A stretch of 50,214 bases of DNA from Clostridia bacterium (GCA_017560085.1 JAFYPA010000127.1:1-50214), one strand, 5' to 3'; positions 24,749 to 33,400 are shown, counted from the stretch's first letter. A program made the numbers and translations. The notes: generated by a model from the sequence alone, not told the origin.

Positions 24749-25393
24749 ATGTTTACACAAAATAGAATTACAGTAGCAGCGAGGTGCTGTGAGTGTTGTG
24801 CGGAAATTGAGACGGAGATATCTGTATTTAATTTGTCCGGTGGGAAGATAAGGGCGGTATGTCCTAACTGTGGGAAGAGTGCGCTTGAGATAACATTGTC
24901 TCAGGACGGCAAGGTAAGGCTTTCTGTTCCTTGTGTTGCTTGTCCGCATCCTCATCCGTTTACGCTTTCTGCGGAGACTATGTTCACGAAGGAGCTTTTT
25001 ATTCTTCAGTGCTCGTTTACAAGGCTTGATATTTGCTTTATGGGTCAGAAGAATAAGGTCAAGGAGGCTATGATAAAGAACGGCAAGGAGCTTCGTACAA
25101 TGATGGCTCTCGGTGAGGAGGACGACGCAAGTGCGGATGAAGAGATTCTTTCCGCTGAAATGTACGAGAGAATCAAGGTTGTTCTTACCTTTATCGAGGA
25201 GTGCGCCAATAACGGTAACATTACCTGCAAATGCAGAAACAACAAAACCGCTCCCGGAATTGAGGTTCAGCTTGAGAATGATGCCGCCGTGCTTGTATGC
25301 AAGGAATGCGGCAGAAGCGTTCGCATCGGATACAATGATACAGACCTTCTCGATATGTATATCGATATGGGTAAAATCAGAATTTTTGACTAA
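24749..25393 (+). CDS. Cytoplasmic zinc-ribbon protein, hypothetical
   Basis: 214 residues. Cysteine pairs CCECC (about 13-17), CPNCG (about 38-42), a CVACPHPH site, a middle helical part (about 90-150) with an acidic patch EEDDASADEE, then CKC and CKECG near the C-terminus. This suggests two zinc ribbons separated by a helical segment. No signal peptide or membrane span. AAAGGA nine bases upstream supports the start. I do not recognise the family; nucleic-acid or protein binding is only a guess. Confidence 0.65.
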   Translation: MFTQNRITVAARCCECCAEIETEISVFNLSGGKIRAVCPNCGKSALEITLSQDGKVRLSVPCVACPHPHPFTLSAETMFTKELFILQCSFTRLDICFMGQKNKVKEAMIKNGKELRTMMALGEEDDASADEEILSAEMYERIKVVLTFIEECANNGNITCKCRNNKTAPGIEVQLENDAAVLVCKECGRSVRIGYNDTDLLDMYIDMGKIRIFD

Positions 25394-25575
25394 CTTAATT
25401 TGTACTCATTTTGTAAAATGCTCCGATTTGTGCGGGGCATTTTTCTTTTGTGACCCGTACTTTCTTAAAAAGGCTCCGAGCGAATGACGGATCCATCTGT
25501 CGCAATATCCGGCCTTCGCATATTATATAGCAGAGTACCGAATGGTACTCAATAAACACCTCGGAGGATACTATT

Positions 25576-25671
25576 ATGTGTAACTGCTTTGCTAATACTT
25601 TCGGCGGCGATAATGCCTGGCTTCTCATCCTCATCGCTATCATCTTCCTCTGCTGCTTCTGCGGTGGCTGA
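25576..25671 (+). CDS. 31-residue hydrophobic Cys/Gly-rich membrane peptide
   Basis: A very short frame starting with ATG 25576, preceded by GGAGG with an 8-base spacer. The product starts MCNCFANTFGGDNAW, has one hydrophobic span (LLILIAIIFL) and ends LCCFCGG. It resembles in style the tiny YjcZ-type or Cys-rich single-span peptides of spore-forming Firmicutes. A strong intrinsic terminator follows within 30 bp, which supports a real transcription unit. Function unknown. Confidence 0.6.
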   Translation: MCNCFANTFGGDNAWLLILIAIIFLCCFCGG

Positions 25672-25698
25672 TTCCTTTAAAAAACAATAGCCTTGTTT

Positions 25699-25731
25699 CC
25701 GGGGAGCAATCCCCGGTTTTCTCTTTTTTGT
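25699..25731 (+). terminator. Intrinsic terminator after the small peptide gene
   Basis: CCGGGG/CCCCGG stem (25699-25704 with 25711-25716), six-base loop, then TTTT-CTC-TTTTTT. Confidence 0.85.
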
Positions 25732-25732
25732 C

Positions 25733-25761
25733 TTGACAAAAGGCTCGTTGTGTGATATACT
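25733..25761 (+). promoter_or_regulatory. Promoter of the LacI-like gene
   Basis: TTGACA (25733-25738), 17-bp spacer, TATACT (25756-25761). Confidence 0.8.
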
Positions 25762-25768
25762 GTTGTTA

Positions 25769-25782
25769 CTAATACTTATTAG
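25769..25782. promoter_or_regulatory. Palindromic operator candidate at the LacI-like promoter
   Basis: CTAATA-CT-TATTAG, a perfect 6+6 palindrome beginning at about +1 of the predicted transcript and ending 9 bp before the ATG. Its position suggests autoregulation by the LacI-type protein. Confidence 0.55.
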
Positions 25783-25791
25783 GAGTATAAA

Positions 25792-26454
25792 ATGCAGAAA
25801 AAGACAACAATGACAGATATTGCACGGGCACTCGGCGTAAGCCAGACTCTTGTGTCCTTTGTGCTTTCGGGGAAGAATGATATGGGAATCAGCCCCGATA
25901 CAAAAAAGAAGGTGCTTCAGACAGCCGAGAAAATGGGCTACTGCAGTTACGCCGCATCAAAAATGCTAAAGCTGGGCAGAAGCGGATGCGTTGCACTTGT
26001 TCTTGAGACCCCTCCGAAGGTCTCAGTGCTGAAGCTTATCGGTGAGATAAACAATGGACTCGCACGGTACGGATATTCGCTGATTGTCCCCGGGAATCCC
26101 GAGGTCGGCATTGATTATGCCGATTGCAAGGTGATGCTCGATTCGGGCAAGGTAGACGGATTTATTGTGGTCGGAAAGGGCGAGAAGCTCGCTTCCGTGC
26201 TCGGCGAGGAGGCTAAGATTGCTTCTGTCGGTGAGTCCGACGATGCAGAGGAATCTGCGGGCAAGCTTTGTGAGAGCATTCTCGGATGCGTTAAGGATTC
26301 GGACAAGCCTTCAAGAACGAGAAAAGCAAAGCCGACAACCGCACGGAAGGTAACAAATGCGGGCACCGCAAAAAAGAAGCAGGAGGATGCTCCTTCGGAA
26401 AAGAAGGAAGAAGCACCCGCACGCAGAAGCAACGATTCCATCTGGCTTCTTTAA
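25792..26454 (+). CDS. LacI-type DNA-binding protein with truncated effector domain and basic tail
   Basis: 220 residues. A full LacI-family helix-turn-helix and hinge occupy 1-60 (MTDIARALGVSQTLVSFVLSGK and the hinge-helix region to SKMLKLGRSG). Residues 65-150 resemble the first part of the N-terminal effector subdomain (GCVALVLE, EINNGLARYGYSLIV, VDGFIVVG). The second effector subdomain is missing: normal members are 330-350 residues. Instead the protein ends in about 45 residues rich in Lys, Arg, Ala, Pro and Glu (SRTRKAKPTTARK, AKKKQ), an unstructured tail. No frameshift is apparent, so it may be a genuine short form rather than a broken gene. AGGAG supports the start. Confidence 0.75.
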   Translation: MQKKTTMTDIARALGVSQTLVSFVLSGKNDMGISPDTKKKVLQTAEKMGYCSYAASKMLKLGRSGCVALVLETPPKVSVLKLIGEINNGLARYGYSLIVPGNPEVGIDYADCKVMLDSGKVDGFIVVGKGEKLASVLGEEAKIASVGESDDAEESAGKLCESILGCVKDSDKPSRTRKAKPTTARKVTNAGTAKKKQEDAPSEKKEEAPARRSNDSIWLL

Positions 26455-26484
26455 GATACACAGTCACGGCGAAAGGATTTACAT

Positions 26485-27021
26485 ATGAATATCATAGGTC
26501 ATTACAGAACAATAACAAGGCACAGACACAAGGTAATTGCTCACTGTGCAAAATGCGGAATTCTCTGGAGAGGTCTTATGCACGACCTTTCTAAGTACTC
26601 CCCTACCGAATTCATTCCCGGGGTAAAATACTACATTGGCACGAGAAGTCCCAATGAGGAGGAGCGCAACCGTCACGGATATTCCTCAGCGTGGCTTCAC
26701 CACAAGGGCAGAAACAGACATCACTTCGAATACTGGACGGACTACAATATGGCTGAGCGCAGAGTTATGCCCGTAAAGATGCCCTTTGTTTTCGTTATAG
26801 AGATGTTCTGCGACAGAGTTGCGGCAAGCAAAATTTATCAGGGCGACAAGTACACGGACAGCCATCCCATCGAATACTTCGAGCGCGGTAAGGGAACAAG
26901 AAGCATCCATCCCGAAACCTCGGATTTGCTTGAGGGTCTGCTTGTAATGCTCAGGGATAAGGGCGAGAAGGAAACCTTCGCTTATATCCGCGGTCTTGTC
27001 AAGAGCGGATTTACTTATTGA
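26485..27021 (+). CDS. DUF5662-like protein, His-rich
   Basis: 178 residues, His-rich: ITRHRHKVIAHCAKCG, GLMHDLSKYSPTEF, WLHHKGRNRHHFEYW and SHPIEYF. The HD-K-S-K-Y-x-x-x-EF segment and the WLHH-x-x-x-N-x-HHFEYW motif recall DUF5662, a small family found in Firmicutes and phages that may be HD-domain-related; I infer a metal-binding enzyme. No signal peptide. AAAGGA supports the start. It follows the LacI-like gene by 30 bp and probably shares its transcript; a terminator follows. Confidence 0.75.
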   Translation: MNIIGHYRTITRHRHKVIAHCAKCGILWRGLMHDLSKYSPTEFIPGVKYYIGTRSPNEEERNRHGYSSAWLHHKGRNRHHFEYWTDYNMAERRVMPVKMPFVFVIEMFCDRVAASKIYQGDKYTDSHPIEYFERGKGTRSIHPETSDLLEGLLVMLRDKGEKETFAYIRGLVKSGFTY

Positions 27022-27066
27022 TTCGGTCGGGTCGGATTTATTCTGTGGATTATATAAAAAGATTTA

Positions 27067-27101
27067 CCTCGGTGAGCATTAAAGCTCACCGAGGCTTTTT
27101 T
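27067..27101 (+). terminator. Intrinsic terminator after the DUF5662-like gene
   Basis: A perfect 11-bp stem (27067-27077 with 27084-27094), six-base loop, then C and six T. Confidence 0.9.
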
Positions 27102-28167
27102 ACGCAGTTTTTGTTTTTAGTGCCTTTACCCTCTCGGATATCTGCCTTTTTACTGTTGAAAGGGCGAACAGTACAAGTATCGTTCCGCCGTACACGAACA
27201 CTGCTCTTAAGCCGAAGGACTGCCACTGACCCTTGATTGCAAGGTCACTTATAATGACGTCTGCCGTGTACAGAAGCATCATATGCCACAGGTATATGCC
27301 GTAGCTTAATCTGTCTATGACTCTAAGAAGCGGAAAGTGTGCGACTGTATTTTCGGGGAGCTTTATGGCAAGGCACAACAGAAAAATTATTGCTCCGAAG
27401 GTGTAGATATAGTGCACTTCGTTCATTGCTGGCACAGAGGCTAAGCCGTTGTAGTGGTAATAGCTCAGAAATGCACAGAGCACGGTGGAGGTTCCGTATA
27501 TGACACTGACGGTAGCAAAGTGCTTTTTTGCGGTTTCTCTGAAGGTGTCGTAGTATTTTCCGATGTAGCATCCCACAAGCCAGAAGGAAAGGTAGGTTGT
27601 GAAGATGCGGTCGTTGTATATCGGGAAGGCTCCGTCCGTGAAGGCGTTTATCATTGCGGGGAATTTGCTCTCGAATATACAGCTGAGAACTACCGCCGTG
27701 GGAACCACTATTATCGGGGTGCATTTGCCTACTATGATTTTCCAAAGAGGATACAGAAGGTCGAACTGCAAAAGAAGCGGAATGAAATACAGATGGCTCA
27801 CCATATGACCCGTAGCGACCTTGCTCCAGAATTCTACTCCCTCAAAGCTGTAGCCGTACTGATAGCGGAAAAAGAGATTGTACGCCACACAGCAGATTAT
27901 ATAAGGGACAATCACCGTAATGATTCTGCCGAGGATATATTTGAAATACCCGACGGTATCCTTTTTTGTCAAAAACATTTTAAGTCCCGAAAGCAGAACA
28001 AAGCCCTGCACAACAAAGGACATCAGCCGCCACAGAAGCATAACCGCAGTATATTCCGCCGTGCCCATGTCAAGCTGTGACACGGGATATGAAAGAATGT
28101 GAATCATTATCACGGTAAGGCAGAACAGCACATTAAGCAGTGACAGCTCGATTCTTCTTTTTGTCAT
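27100..28167 (-). CDS. Membrane acyltransferase, acyltransferase-3 family
   Basis: 355 residues with about ten hydrophobic spans, the layout of the acyltransferase-3 (OafA/WecH) family that O-acetylates surface or secreted glycans. The N-terminal RRIELSLLNVLFCLTVIMIHI has the family His after the first span. Other blocks such as SFVVQGFVLLSGLKMFL and SHLYFIPLLLQFDLLYPLW also fit. The substrate is not predictable. Its promoter carries a perfect palindrome over the -35 box, suggesting repression by an unknown factor. Confidence 0.85.
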   Translation of the reverse strand: MTKRRIELSLLNVLFCLTVIMIHILSYPVSQLDMGTAEYTAVMLLWRLMSFVVQGFVLLSGLKMFLTKKDTVGYFKYILGRIITVIVPYIICCVAYNLFFRYQYGYSFEGVEFWSKVATGHMVSHLYFIPLLLQFDLLYPLWKIIVGKCTPIIVVPTAVVLSCIFESKFPAMINAFTDGAFPIYNDRIFTTYLSFWLVGCYIGKYYDTFRETAKKHFATVSVIYGTSTVLCAFLSYYHYNGLASVPAMNEVHYIYTFGAIIFLLCLAIKLPENTVAHFPLLRVIDRLSYGIYLWHMMLLYTADVIISDLAIKGQWQSFGLRAVFVYGGTILVLFALSTVKRQISERVKALKTKTA

Positions 28168-28199
28168 AAAAACCTCTTTCCGCTTTTTCAGCTTACAGT

Positions 28200-28228
28200 A
28201 TTATATCAAACATCGCAGTAATTGTCAA
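28200..28228 (-). promoter_or_regulatory. Sigma-A promoter of the acyltransferase gene
   Basis: On the minus strand, TTGACA (complement of 28223-28228), 17-bp spacer, TATAAT (complement of 28200-28205). Confidence 0.85.
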
Positions 28229-28238
28229 CATTACTGCG
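28214..28238. promoter_or_regulatory. Perfect palindromic operator over the -35 box
   Basis: CGCAGTAAT (28214-28222), seven bases, then ATTACTGCG (28230-28238). Perfect 9-bp arms; the seven-base centre contains the -35 hexamer, so a bound dimer would block RNA polymerase. Confidence 0.65.
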
Positions 28239-28305
28239 TTTTTCCTTTGATATACAGAACGTGCTTTGTGCGAAAATCTCACGGTGAAAATGAATATTTT
28301 TTTGC

Positions 28306-28752
28306 GTGCACGGAAAAATACATTCCGTGATTTTTATTTTAAGGTCGGTGGTTGTTATAAAGCTTTGCAAAACACACGCAAGAATAGTCCTTGTGTTTCT
28401 TATGGGAGGATTTTTCTACGGCACTGTGGAAATACTGTGGAGAGGCTACACTCACCCTACTATGCTTATTCTCGGTGGGCTGTGCTTTTCCTTGATTTAT
28501 TCACTTGAGGGAAAGCTTGCGACAAGGTCTCCCATTTTCGCACGGAGTCTTTGCTATGCTTTTATTATTACAAGTGCGGAATTTGTAAGCGGTGTGGTAC
28601 TTAATCTTATTCTTGGTATGGATATCTGGGATTATTCGGGACTTCCGCTTAATATTCTCGGGCAGGTTTGTCCTACGTTTTTCTTTGTATGGTTTCTACT
28701 CTCCTTTTTCTGTTGCTTTTTATGCAGGGCGATTCGGTTTGCGTTTTCATAA
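28306..28752 (+). CDS. Small membrane protein, putative ABC-transporter type IV (CmpB-like) family
   Basis: About 148 residues with four hydrophobic spans. The conserved core FLMGGFFYGTVEILWRGYTHPTM, the middle FIITSAEFVSGVVLNLILGMDIWDYSGLPLNILGQVCPTFF and a final Trp-containing span match the family named putative ABC-transporter type IV (PF06541); its function is not established. The start is uncertain. GTG 28306 gives the longest frame without a good ribosome site, and GTG 28348 after TAAGG is an alternative closer to the family N-terminus. Confidence 0.7.
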   Translation: MHGKIHSVIFILRSVVVIKLCKTHARIVLVFLMGGFFYGTVEILWRGYTHPTMLILGGLCFSLIYSLEGKLATRSPIFARSLCYAFIITSAEFVSGVVLNLILGMDIWDYSGLPLNILGQVCPTFFFVWFLLSFFCCFLCRAIRFAFS

Positions 28753-28762
28753 TTTCACGCAA

Positions 28763-28793
28763 AAAATAAGGAACGACACAAGGGTCGTTCCTT
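28763..28793 (-). terminator. Intrinsic terminator between convergent small membrane genes
   Basis: A perfect 10-bp stem (28768-28777 with 28784-28793). On the minus strand it is followed by a T-rich run (complement of the A-run at 28761-28766). Confidence 0.7.
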
Positions 28794-28854
28794 ACATAAG
28801 GTTTAGATGCAAACCTTTTTGATGTCAAGTTCGTGTCAGGTTAGAACTAAAAAA

Positions 28855-29283
28855 CTACTCATTTTTTGATTTATTTTGTCTACACCCCGTAATAATACCA
28901 GAAATAATTACTCCCACAAAACAAGATATGATGTAGGACATAAATGTAACAAGGATTAAAATTCCTTCCCCCGGAGAACCTTCTTCATATCCTGTAATTG
29001 CTCTAAATATCATCAATTCAACACCAGATTGAATATAAAGAATAAATACAACCAAAGAAATTATAAAACATATTCCAACTGATTTGAAATATTTTTTAAC
29101 AGAATCCTCCACTAGCAGAAAGGCAAGCGCTACACCGGGTAAAGCAGGCAGTATAAATAACATTGCATTTTGAATTGCACCATATTTCTCACTATATTCA
29201 AACAAAGGACAATAACGCAAAAAATGGTATATCCAAAAATATAGTAAGGGAGAAAAAATCCCAATTAGCATTCTTTTCTTCAT
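28855..29283 (-). CDS. Small multi-span membrane protein, hypothetical
   Basis: 142 residues with four predicted membrane spans (about 5-25, 38-58, 68-88 and 108-135) and a basic C-terminal end. AAGGAG six bases before the ATG supports translation. It is noticeably more AT-rich than the flanking glnS and may be acquired. No family is recognised. Confidence 0.6.
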   Translation of the reverse strand: MKKRMLIGIFSPLLYFWIYHFLRYCPLFEYSEKYGAIQNAMLFILPALPGVALAFLLVEDSVKKYFKSVGICFIISLVVFILYIQSGVELMIFRAITGYEEGSPGEGILILVTFMSYIISCFVGVIISGIITGCRQNKSKNE

Positions 29284-29338
29284 ATATTTCTCCTTGCGAC
29301 AACATTCGACATTTCTTTATTCTTCAATTAATATTACA

Positions 29339-31012
29339 TTACTTCTGAAGTGTCTTTCCGAAGCTGTCCTTGAGGGTTTCGATTCTGTTGAACTGTCCCT
29401 CGTGCTTGGAGTCGAGGCAGAAGTAGCCTGTTCTTACGAACTGGAACTTGTCGCCGAGCTTTGCATCCTTAAGGGATTCCTCAAGCTTTGCGCCTGTAAC
29501 TCTCTTGTGGCTTTCGGGATTGAGGTAGTCACGGAAGGACTTATCCTCGGGGATTGAGCCTGTGTCCTCGATTGTGAAGAGGTGCTCGTAGAGGTTGATA
29601 TCAGCCTCGATGTTGTGCTCACAGCTTACCCAGTGGATTGTACCTCTTACCTTTCTGCCGTCAAGGGGCATATTGTTCTTGGTTTCAAGGTCTGCTGTGC
29701 AGAGTACCTTTTCAACATTGCCGTCCTTGTCGTAGATAACCTCTTCGCACTTAACGATATAAGCACCCGCAAGTCTTACCTCTCCGCCGGGCTTGAGTCT
29801 CTGGAACTTGGGAGGAGGATTATCAGAGAAGTCACCTCTTTCGATGTAAACTTCCTTTGTGAAGGGAACCTTTCTTGTGCCTGCGTCGGGGTTCTGGGGA
29901 TTATTTGCTACATCGAAATATTCTGTTTCGTCACCGAAGTTTGTGATTTCAAGCTTTAAGGGATCGAGAACCGCCATTCTTCTTGTGGCTGTTTCGTTGA
30001 GCTCTTCTCTGATGCAATGCTCAAGAAGTCCGATATCGCAAAGGGAGAGAGCTGTGGAAATACCGGAGCGCTTTACGAATTCAAAGATAGCGGAGGGAGT
30101 ATAGCCTCTTCTTCTGAGACCGCAAAGTGTGGGCATTCTGGGGTCATCCCAGCCGTCAACAAGGTTTTCCTCAACGAGAGCTCGAAGGTATCTCTTGGAC
30201 ATAACCGTATAGGTTACGTTCATTCTTGCGAATTCTCTCTGCTTGGGGTTGGGCTTGTTGTCAACGCCGATATTTTCGATTACCCAGTCGTAAAGGGGTC
30301 TGTGGTTTCTGAACTCAATGGAGCAAAGTGAATGTGTGATGCCCTCCATTGCGTCCTGAATGGGATGAGCAAAGTCATAGAGGGGATAGATGCACCACTT
30401 ATCGCCCTGTCTGTGGTGTGTAACATGAACGATTCTGTAGATTGCGGGGTCACGCATATTGATATTGGGAGAAGCCATATCAATCTTTGCACGGAGTGTT
30501 CTTGCGCCGTCTGCGAACTCGCCGTTCTTCATTCTTTCAAAGAGGTCGAGGTTTTCCTCAACTGTTCTGTTTCTGTAGGGGCTGTCCTTACCGGGCTCTG
30601 TAAGAGTACCTCTGTACTCACGCATTTCATCGGGAGAGAGGTCGCATACGTATGCCTTGCCGTCCTTAATGAGCTTTACCGCGTACTCGTAGCACTTATC
30701 AAAGTAGTCAGAGCCGTAGAAGATACCGCCTGTGGGGTCGGCACCGAGCCAATGGAGGTCCTCCTGAATGGACTCAACGAACTCGTTGTCCTCCTTTGCG
30801 GGGTTGGTGTCGTCAAAGCGGAGGTTGAAGAGACCGCCGTACTTCTTTGCTGTCATTGTGTTAATCCATATAGCCTTTGCCGAGCCGATATGGAGGTAGC
30901 CGTTAGGCTCCGGAGGGAATCTTGTGTGTACCTTCTTGCAGATACCCGATGCGATGTCCTCGTCTATTTCATCGTGGATGAAATTGGAATTGGAGAGTAT
31001 TTCTTCTGACAT
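29339..31012 (-). CDS. glnS: Glutaminyl-tRNA synthetase
   Basis: Charges tRNA-Gln with glutamine. 557 residues. RFPPEPNGYLHIGSAKAIWIN contains the HIGH-type motif (41-44). Class I hallmarks continue with FDDTNPAKE, and the KMSKS-equivalent is VMSKRYLRALVE. The C-terminal anticodon-binding beta-barrels (MPLDGRKVRGTIHWVS, GYFCLDSKH) are complete. AAAGGAG supports the start. It lies 58 bp downstream of gltX on the same strand, so both are probably co-transcribed. With a true GlnRS, this organism need not depend on transamidation for Gln-tRNA. Confidence 0.97.
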   Translation of the reverse strand: MSEEILSNSNFIHDEIDEDIASGICKKVHTRFPPEPNGYLHIGSAKAIWINTMTAKKYGGLFNLRFDDTNPAKEDNEFVESIQEDLHWLGADPTGGIFYGSDYFDKCYEYAVKLIKDGKAYVCDLSPDEMREYRGTLTEPGKDSPYRNRTVEENLDLFERMKNGEFADGARTLRAKIDMASPNINMRDPAIYRIVHVTHHRQGDKWCIYPLYDFAHPIQDAMEGITHSLCSIEFRNHRPLYDWVIENIGVDNKPNPKQREFARMNVTYTVMSKRYLRALVEENLVDGWDDPRMPTLCGLRRRGYTPSAIFEFVKRSGISTALSLCDIGLLEHCIREELNETATRRMAVLDPLKLEITNFGDETEYFDVANNPQNPDAGTRKVPFTKEVYIERGDFSDNPPPKFQRLKPGGEVRLAGAYIVKCEEVIYDKDGNVEKVLCTADLETKNNMPLDGRKVRGTIHWVSCEHNIEADINLYEHLFTIEDTGSIPEDKSFRDYLNPESHKRVTGAKLEESLKDAKLGDKFQFVRTGYFCLDSKHEGQFNRIETLKDSFGKTLQK

Positions 31013-31070
31013 TGTTTTGTACTCCTTTATATCAATATATCTGTTTTTATTTTAAGTCCCGTGTGAGCAA

Positions 31071-32735
31071 TCAAGCCTGTGCGGAAAGTCTTGCCTTTAC
31101 TCTGTCAACGCCCATAACATTCATAACAGTGCAGAGGTCGGGAGAGTTGAGTCTTCCCGTGATTGCGACTCTTATGATATTGGAGACGTCTGTAATGCTT
31201 CCCTTGAAGGCATCGGGGTCAGCCTTGTACGCCTTCATATCGGAGGTGTAGCCGTACTTTTCGGAAAGGGTCTTAACCTTTTCAAACCAGCCGTTGTTGT
31301 CGTCTGCGGGATCGTACATTGTGATATATTCAGCGAGCATTGCCTTTCTTTCCTCAGCGGGAACGTTTTCGGGGAATGCGTCCTCGAGGGTGAACATATC
31401 GTCGTAGTAGTAGGAAACAAAGCTCTTTACCTCAGACCAGCAGGCGAAGTCCTTTCTGGGCTTCTTGCCGCCTCTGCCGATTGCGAGGTATGCCTTTGCA
31501 TATGCTTCGTTATCGGTAAGGATTTTTGCGAATTCCGCGTCGTTTTCCTTTGCCCATTCAACAACTCCGTCGTACACCTCTTCTGCGGGCATAGCGGCGA
31601 TGATATTCTTTGAAACATCATTGAACTTTGCAAGGTCGAACATTGCGCCGGAGTTACCCATATTGGATGCCTTGAACTGGAATTCCTTATAGGATGCTTC
31701 CTTGTTTGCGCTTCTCCACTGCTCGTAGTTGGAGTTGAGAAGTGTCATAAGATATTCGATAACAGACTTTGCGGGATAGCCCTTTTCAAAGTAGAAGCCG
31801 AGTGTACATTCGGGGTCCTTACGCTTGGACATCTTTCTCTTTGTGCCTGTTTCCTCATCAAGCTTCATAACCTGTGCTGTATGGCAGAATCTGGGCATCT
31901 TAAAGCCGCAGGCAATCCAGAGCTCAACATGCCACGGGAGAGTGGAAAGCCACTCCTCACCTCTTACAACGTCGGTGGTTCTCATAAAGTGGTCGTCAAC
32001 AACGTGAGCGAAGTGGTATGTGGGGATACCGTCGGACTTAAGAAGAACGAAGTCCTGATCATTCTGCGGGAAGGAGAGCTTGCCCTTAATCTGATCCTTG
32101 AAGTCAACCTTCTTAGAAGGGTCGCCCATAGACTTAAAGCGGAGAACATAGCTTTCGCCCGCCTCGATTTTAGCAATAGCCTCGTCGATATCCATATCAC
32201 GGTGAACTGCGTACTTACCGTAATAACCGAAGTTCTCCTTGTTTTCCTCCTGCATTTTATGAGCATTCTCAAGGTCAGCCTCACTGCAGAAGCAGGGGTA
32301 TGCTCTGCCCTCAAGAATAAGCTTTCTTGCAACTATATGATAAATCTTGGCTCTGTCGCGCTGTCTGTAGGGACCGTAGTTACCCATATCGCCGTCGTTG
32401 GTTGCGCCTTCATCAAAGGAGATACCGAACGCACCGAGGTACTTGATTATCTTCTCAACGGCACCGGGAACCTCTCTCTTGTCGTCAGTGTTCTCGATTC
32501 TGAGGTAGAATACGCCGTCATCCGCTGCGGAATGAGCAATTCTTTCATCTGCAAGTGCGCCGTAGAGGTTACCGAGATGCATAGAGCCTGTGGGGCTGGG
32601 AGCAATTCTCGTTACCTTGGCATTTTCGGAAAGTCCTCTTTCGGGGAACATAGCCTCAAGTGATTCCACGGTATCGGCATCGGTAAGCTCGGGGAACATA
32701 AGAGAGGCAAGTTTTAAAAGCTTTGTTGTGTCCAT
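31071..32735 (-). CDS. gltX: Glutamyl-tRNA synthetase
   Basis: Charges tRNA-Glu. 554 residues, slightly longer than the usual 470-500, with an N-terminal extension of about 40 residues before RIAPSPTGSMHLGNLYGAL (HIGH-type motif at 53-56). The zinc-like Cys segment YPCFCSEADLE and the KRKMSKRKDPE loop (KMSKS) are present. AAAGGA supports the ATG. It sits between a GNAT gene and glnS, all on one strand. Having both GluRS and GlnRS suggests the GluRS discriminates against tRNA-Gln; this is inference. Confidence 0.96.
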   Translation of the reverse strand: MDTTKLLKLASLMFPELTDADTVESLEAMFPERGLSENAKVTRIAPSPTGSMHLGNLYGALADERIAHSAADDGVFYLRIENTDDKREVPGAVEKIIKYLGAFGISFDEGATNDGDMGNYGPYRQRDRAKIYHIVARKLILEGRAYPCFCSEADLENAHKMQEENKENFGYYGKYAVHRDMDIDEAIAKIEAGESYVLRFKSMGDPSKKVDFKDQIKGKLSFPQNDQDFVLLKSDGIPTYHFAHVVDDHFMRTTDVVRGEEWLSTLPWHVELWIACGFKMPRFCHTAQVMKLDEETGTKRKMSKRKDPECTLGFYFEKGYPAKSVIEYLMTLLNSNYEQWRSANKEASYKEFQFKASNMGNSGAMFDLAKFNDVSKNIIAAMPAEEVYDGVVEWAKENDAEFAKILTDNEAYAKAYLAIGRGGKKPRKDFACWSEVKSFVSYYYDDMFTLEDAFPENVPAEERKAMLAEYITMYDPADDNNGWFEKVKTLSEKYGYTSDMKAYKADPDAFKGSITDVSNIIRVAITGRLNSPDLCTVMNVMGVDRVKARLSAQA

Positions 32736-32812
32736 ATATATTTTGTCCTTTCGGGTTTATTTACAAATAAAAATATCCGTATTTATACACGGCATCCGCC
32801 GAGTTTTTGTAT

Positions 32813-33352
32813 TCAGAACAGCATTACCATTTCTATCATAACTTCGTTTTCGGAAATGTCATCGTTGGAGTAGAAATGAAGATTTGTACCTGCGAACTTA
32901 AAGCCGCATTTCTTGTAGAACTCAATTGCGGGGATGTTGCAGGTCTGTGTTTCCAGAGTTATAAGGCGAAAGTCCTCTTTTTCTGCGATTTCTATTGCAA
33001 GGTCAATGAGCTTTTTGCCTATGCCCTGCCCTCTTTTTTCGGGATTTACCAGAAGCTGGGTTATTACAAGTCTGTTATTCCATTCCTCTCTTGCGAGCTC
33101 AAGAACGGCATAGGGGTCTCTTTCCTCCTCGGTGTCGAAAACGCCGAATGCGCTCACTTCGTTCCAGTAGGGCTGGAAGAGTGTATCGCAGCAGTCACGG
33201 TCGAGAATTTCGGGGAGCTTTTCTTTGGTGAACTTAAAGGAAAATCCGTTTTCGTCCTCGCACAGCTCTGCTTTGTAGTGGCTGTCGGAGGTGTATGTGT
33301 AGTTGAGAACATAGTCCTCATAGTTCTCTCGCGGCAGTTCTTTTATAAGCAT
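32813..33352 (-). CDS. GNAT-family acetyltransferase
   Basis: 179 residues from ATG 33352, which follows AAAGGA by nine bases. The acetyl-CoA site is in LLVNPEKRGQGIGKKLIDLAIE, and NIPAIEFYKKCGFKFAGTNLHFYS is the typical end of a GNAT domain; the first 80 residues are variable. The substrate is unknown. It has a consensus promoter and may be the first gene of a GNAT-gltX-glnS unit (77-bp gap to gltX without a clear terminator). Confidence 0.88.
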   Translation of the reverse strand: MLIKELPRENYEDYVLNYTYTSDSHYKAELCEDENGFSFKFTKEKLPEILDRDCCDTLFQPYWNEVSAFGVFDTEEERDPYAVLELAREEWNNRLVITQLLVNPEKRGQGIGKKLIDLAIEIAEKEDFRLITLETQTCNIPAIEFYKKCGFKFAGTNLHFYSNDDISENEVMIEMVMLF

Positions 33353-33400
33353 TTGAAACAATCCTTTTCTGTAGTTTTCATAGATATCCTATAATACTAT

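Noticed and set aside
28214..28238. Rex operator at the acyltransferase promoter
   Set aside because: It contains TTGTCAA, but the other half-site TTAACAA is absent; the palindrome is a different sequence.
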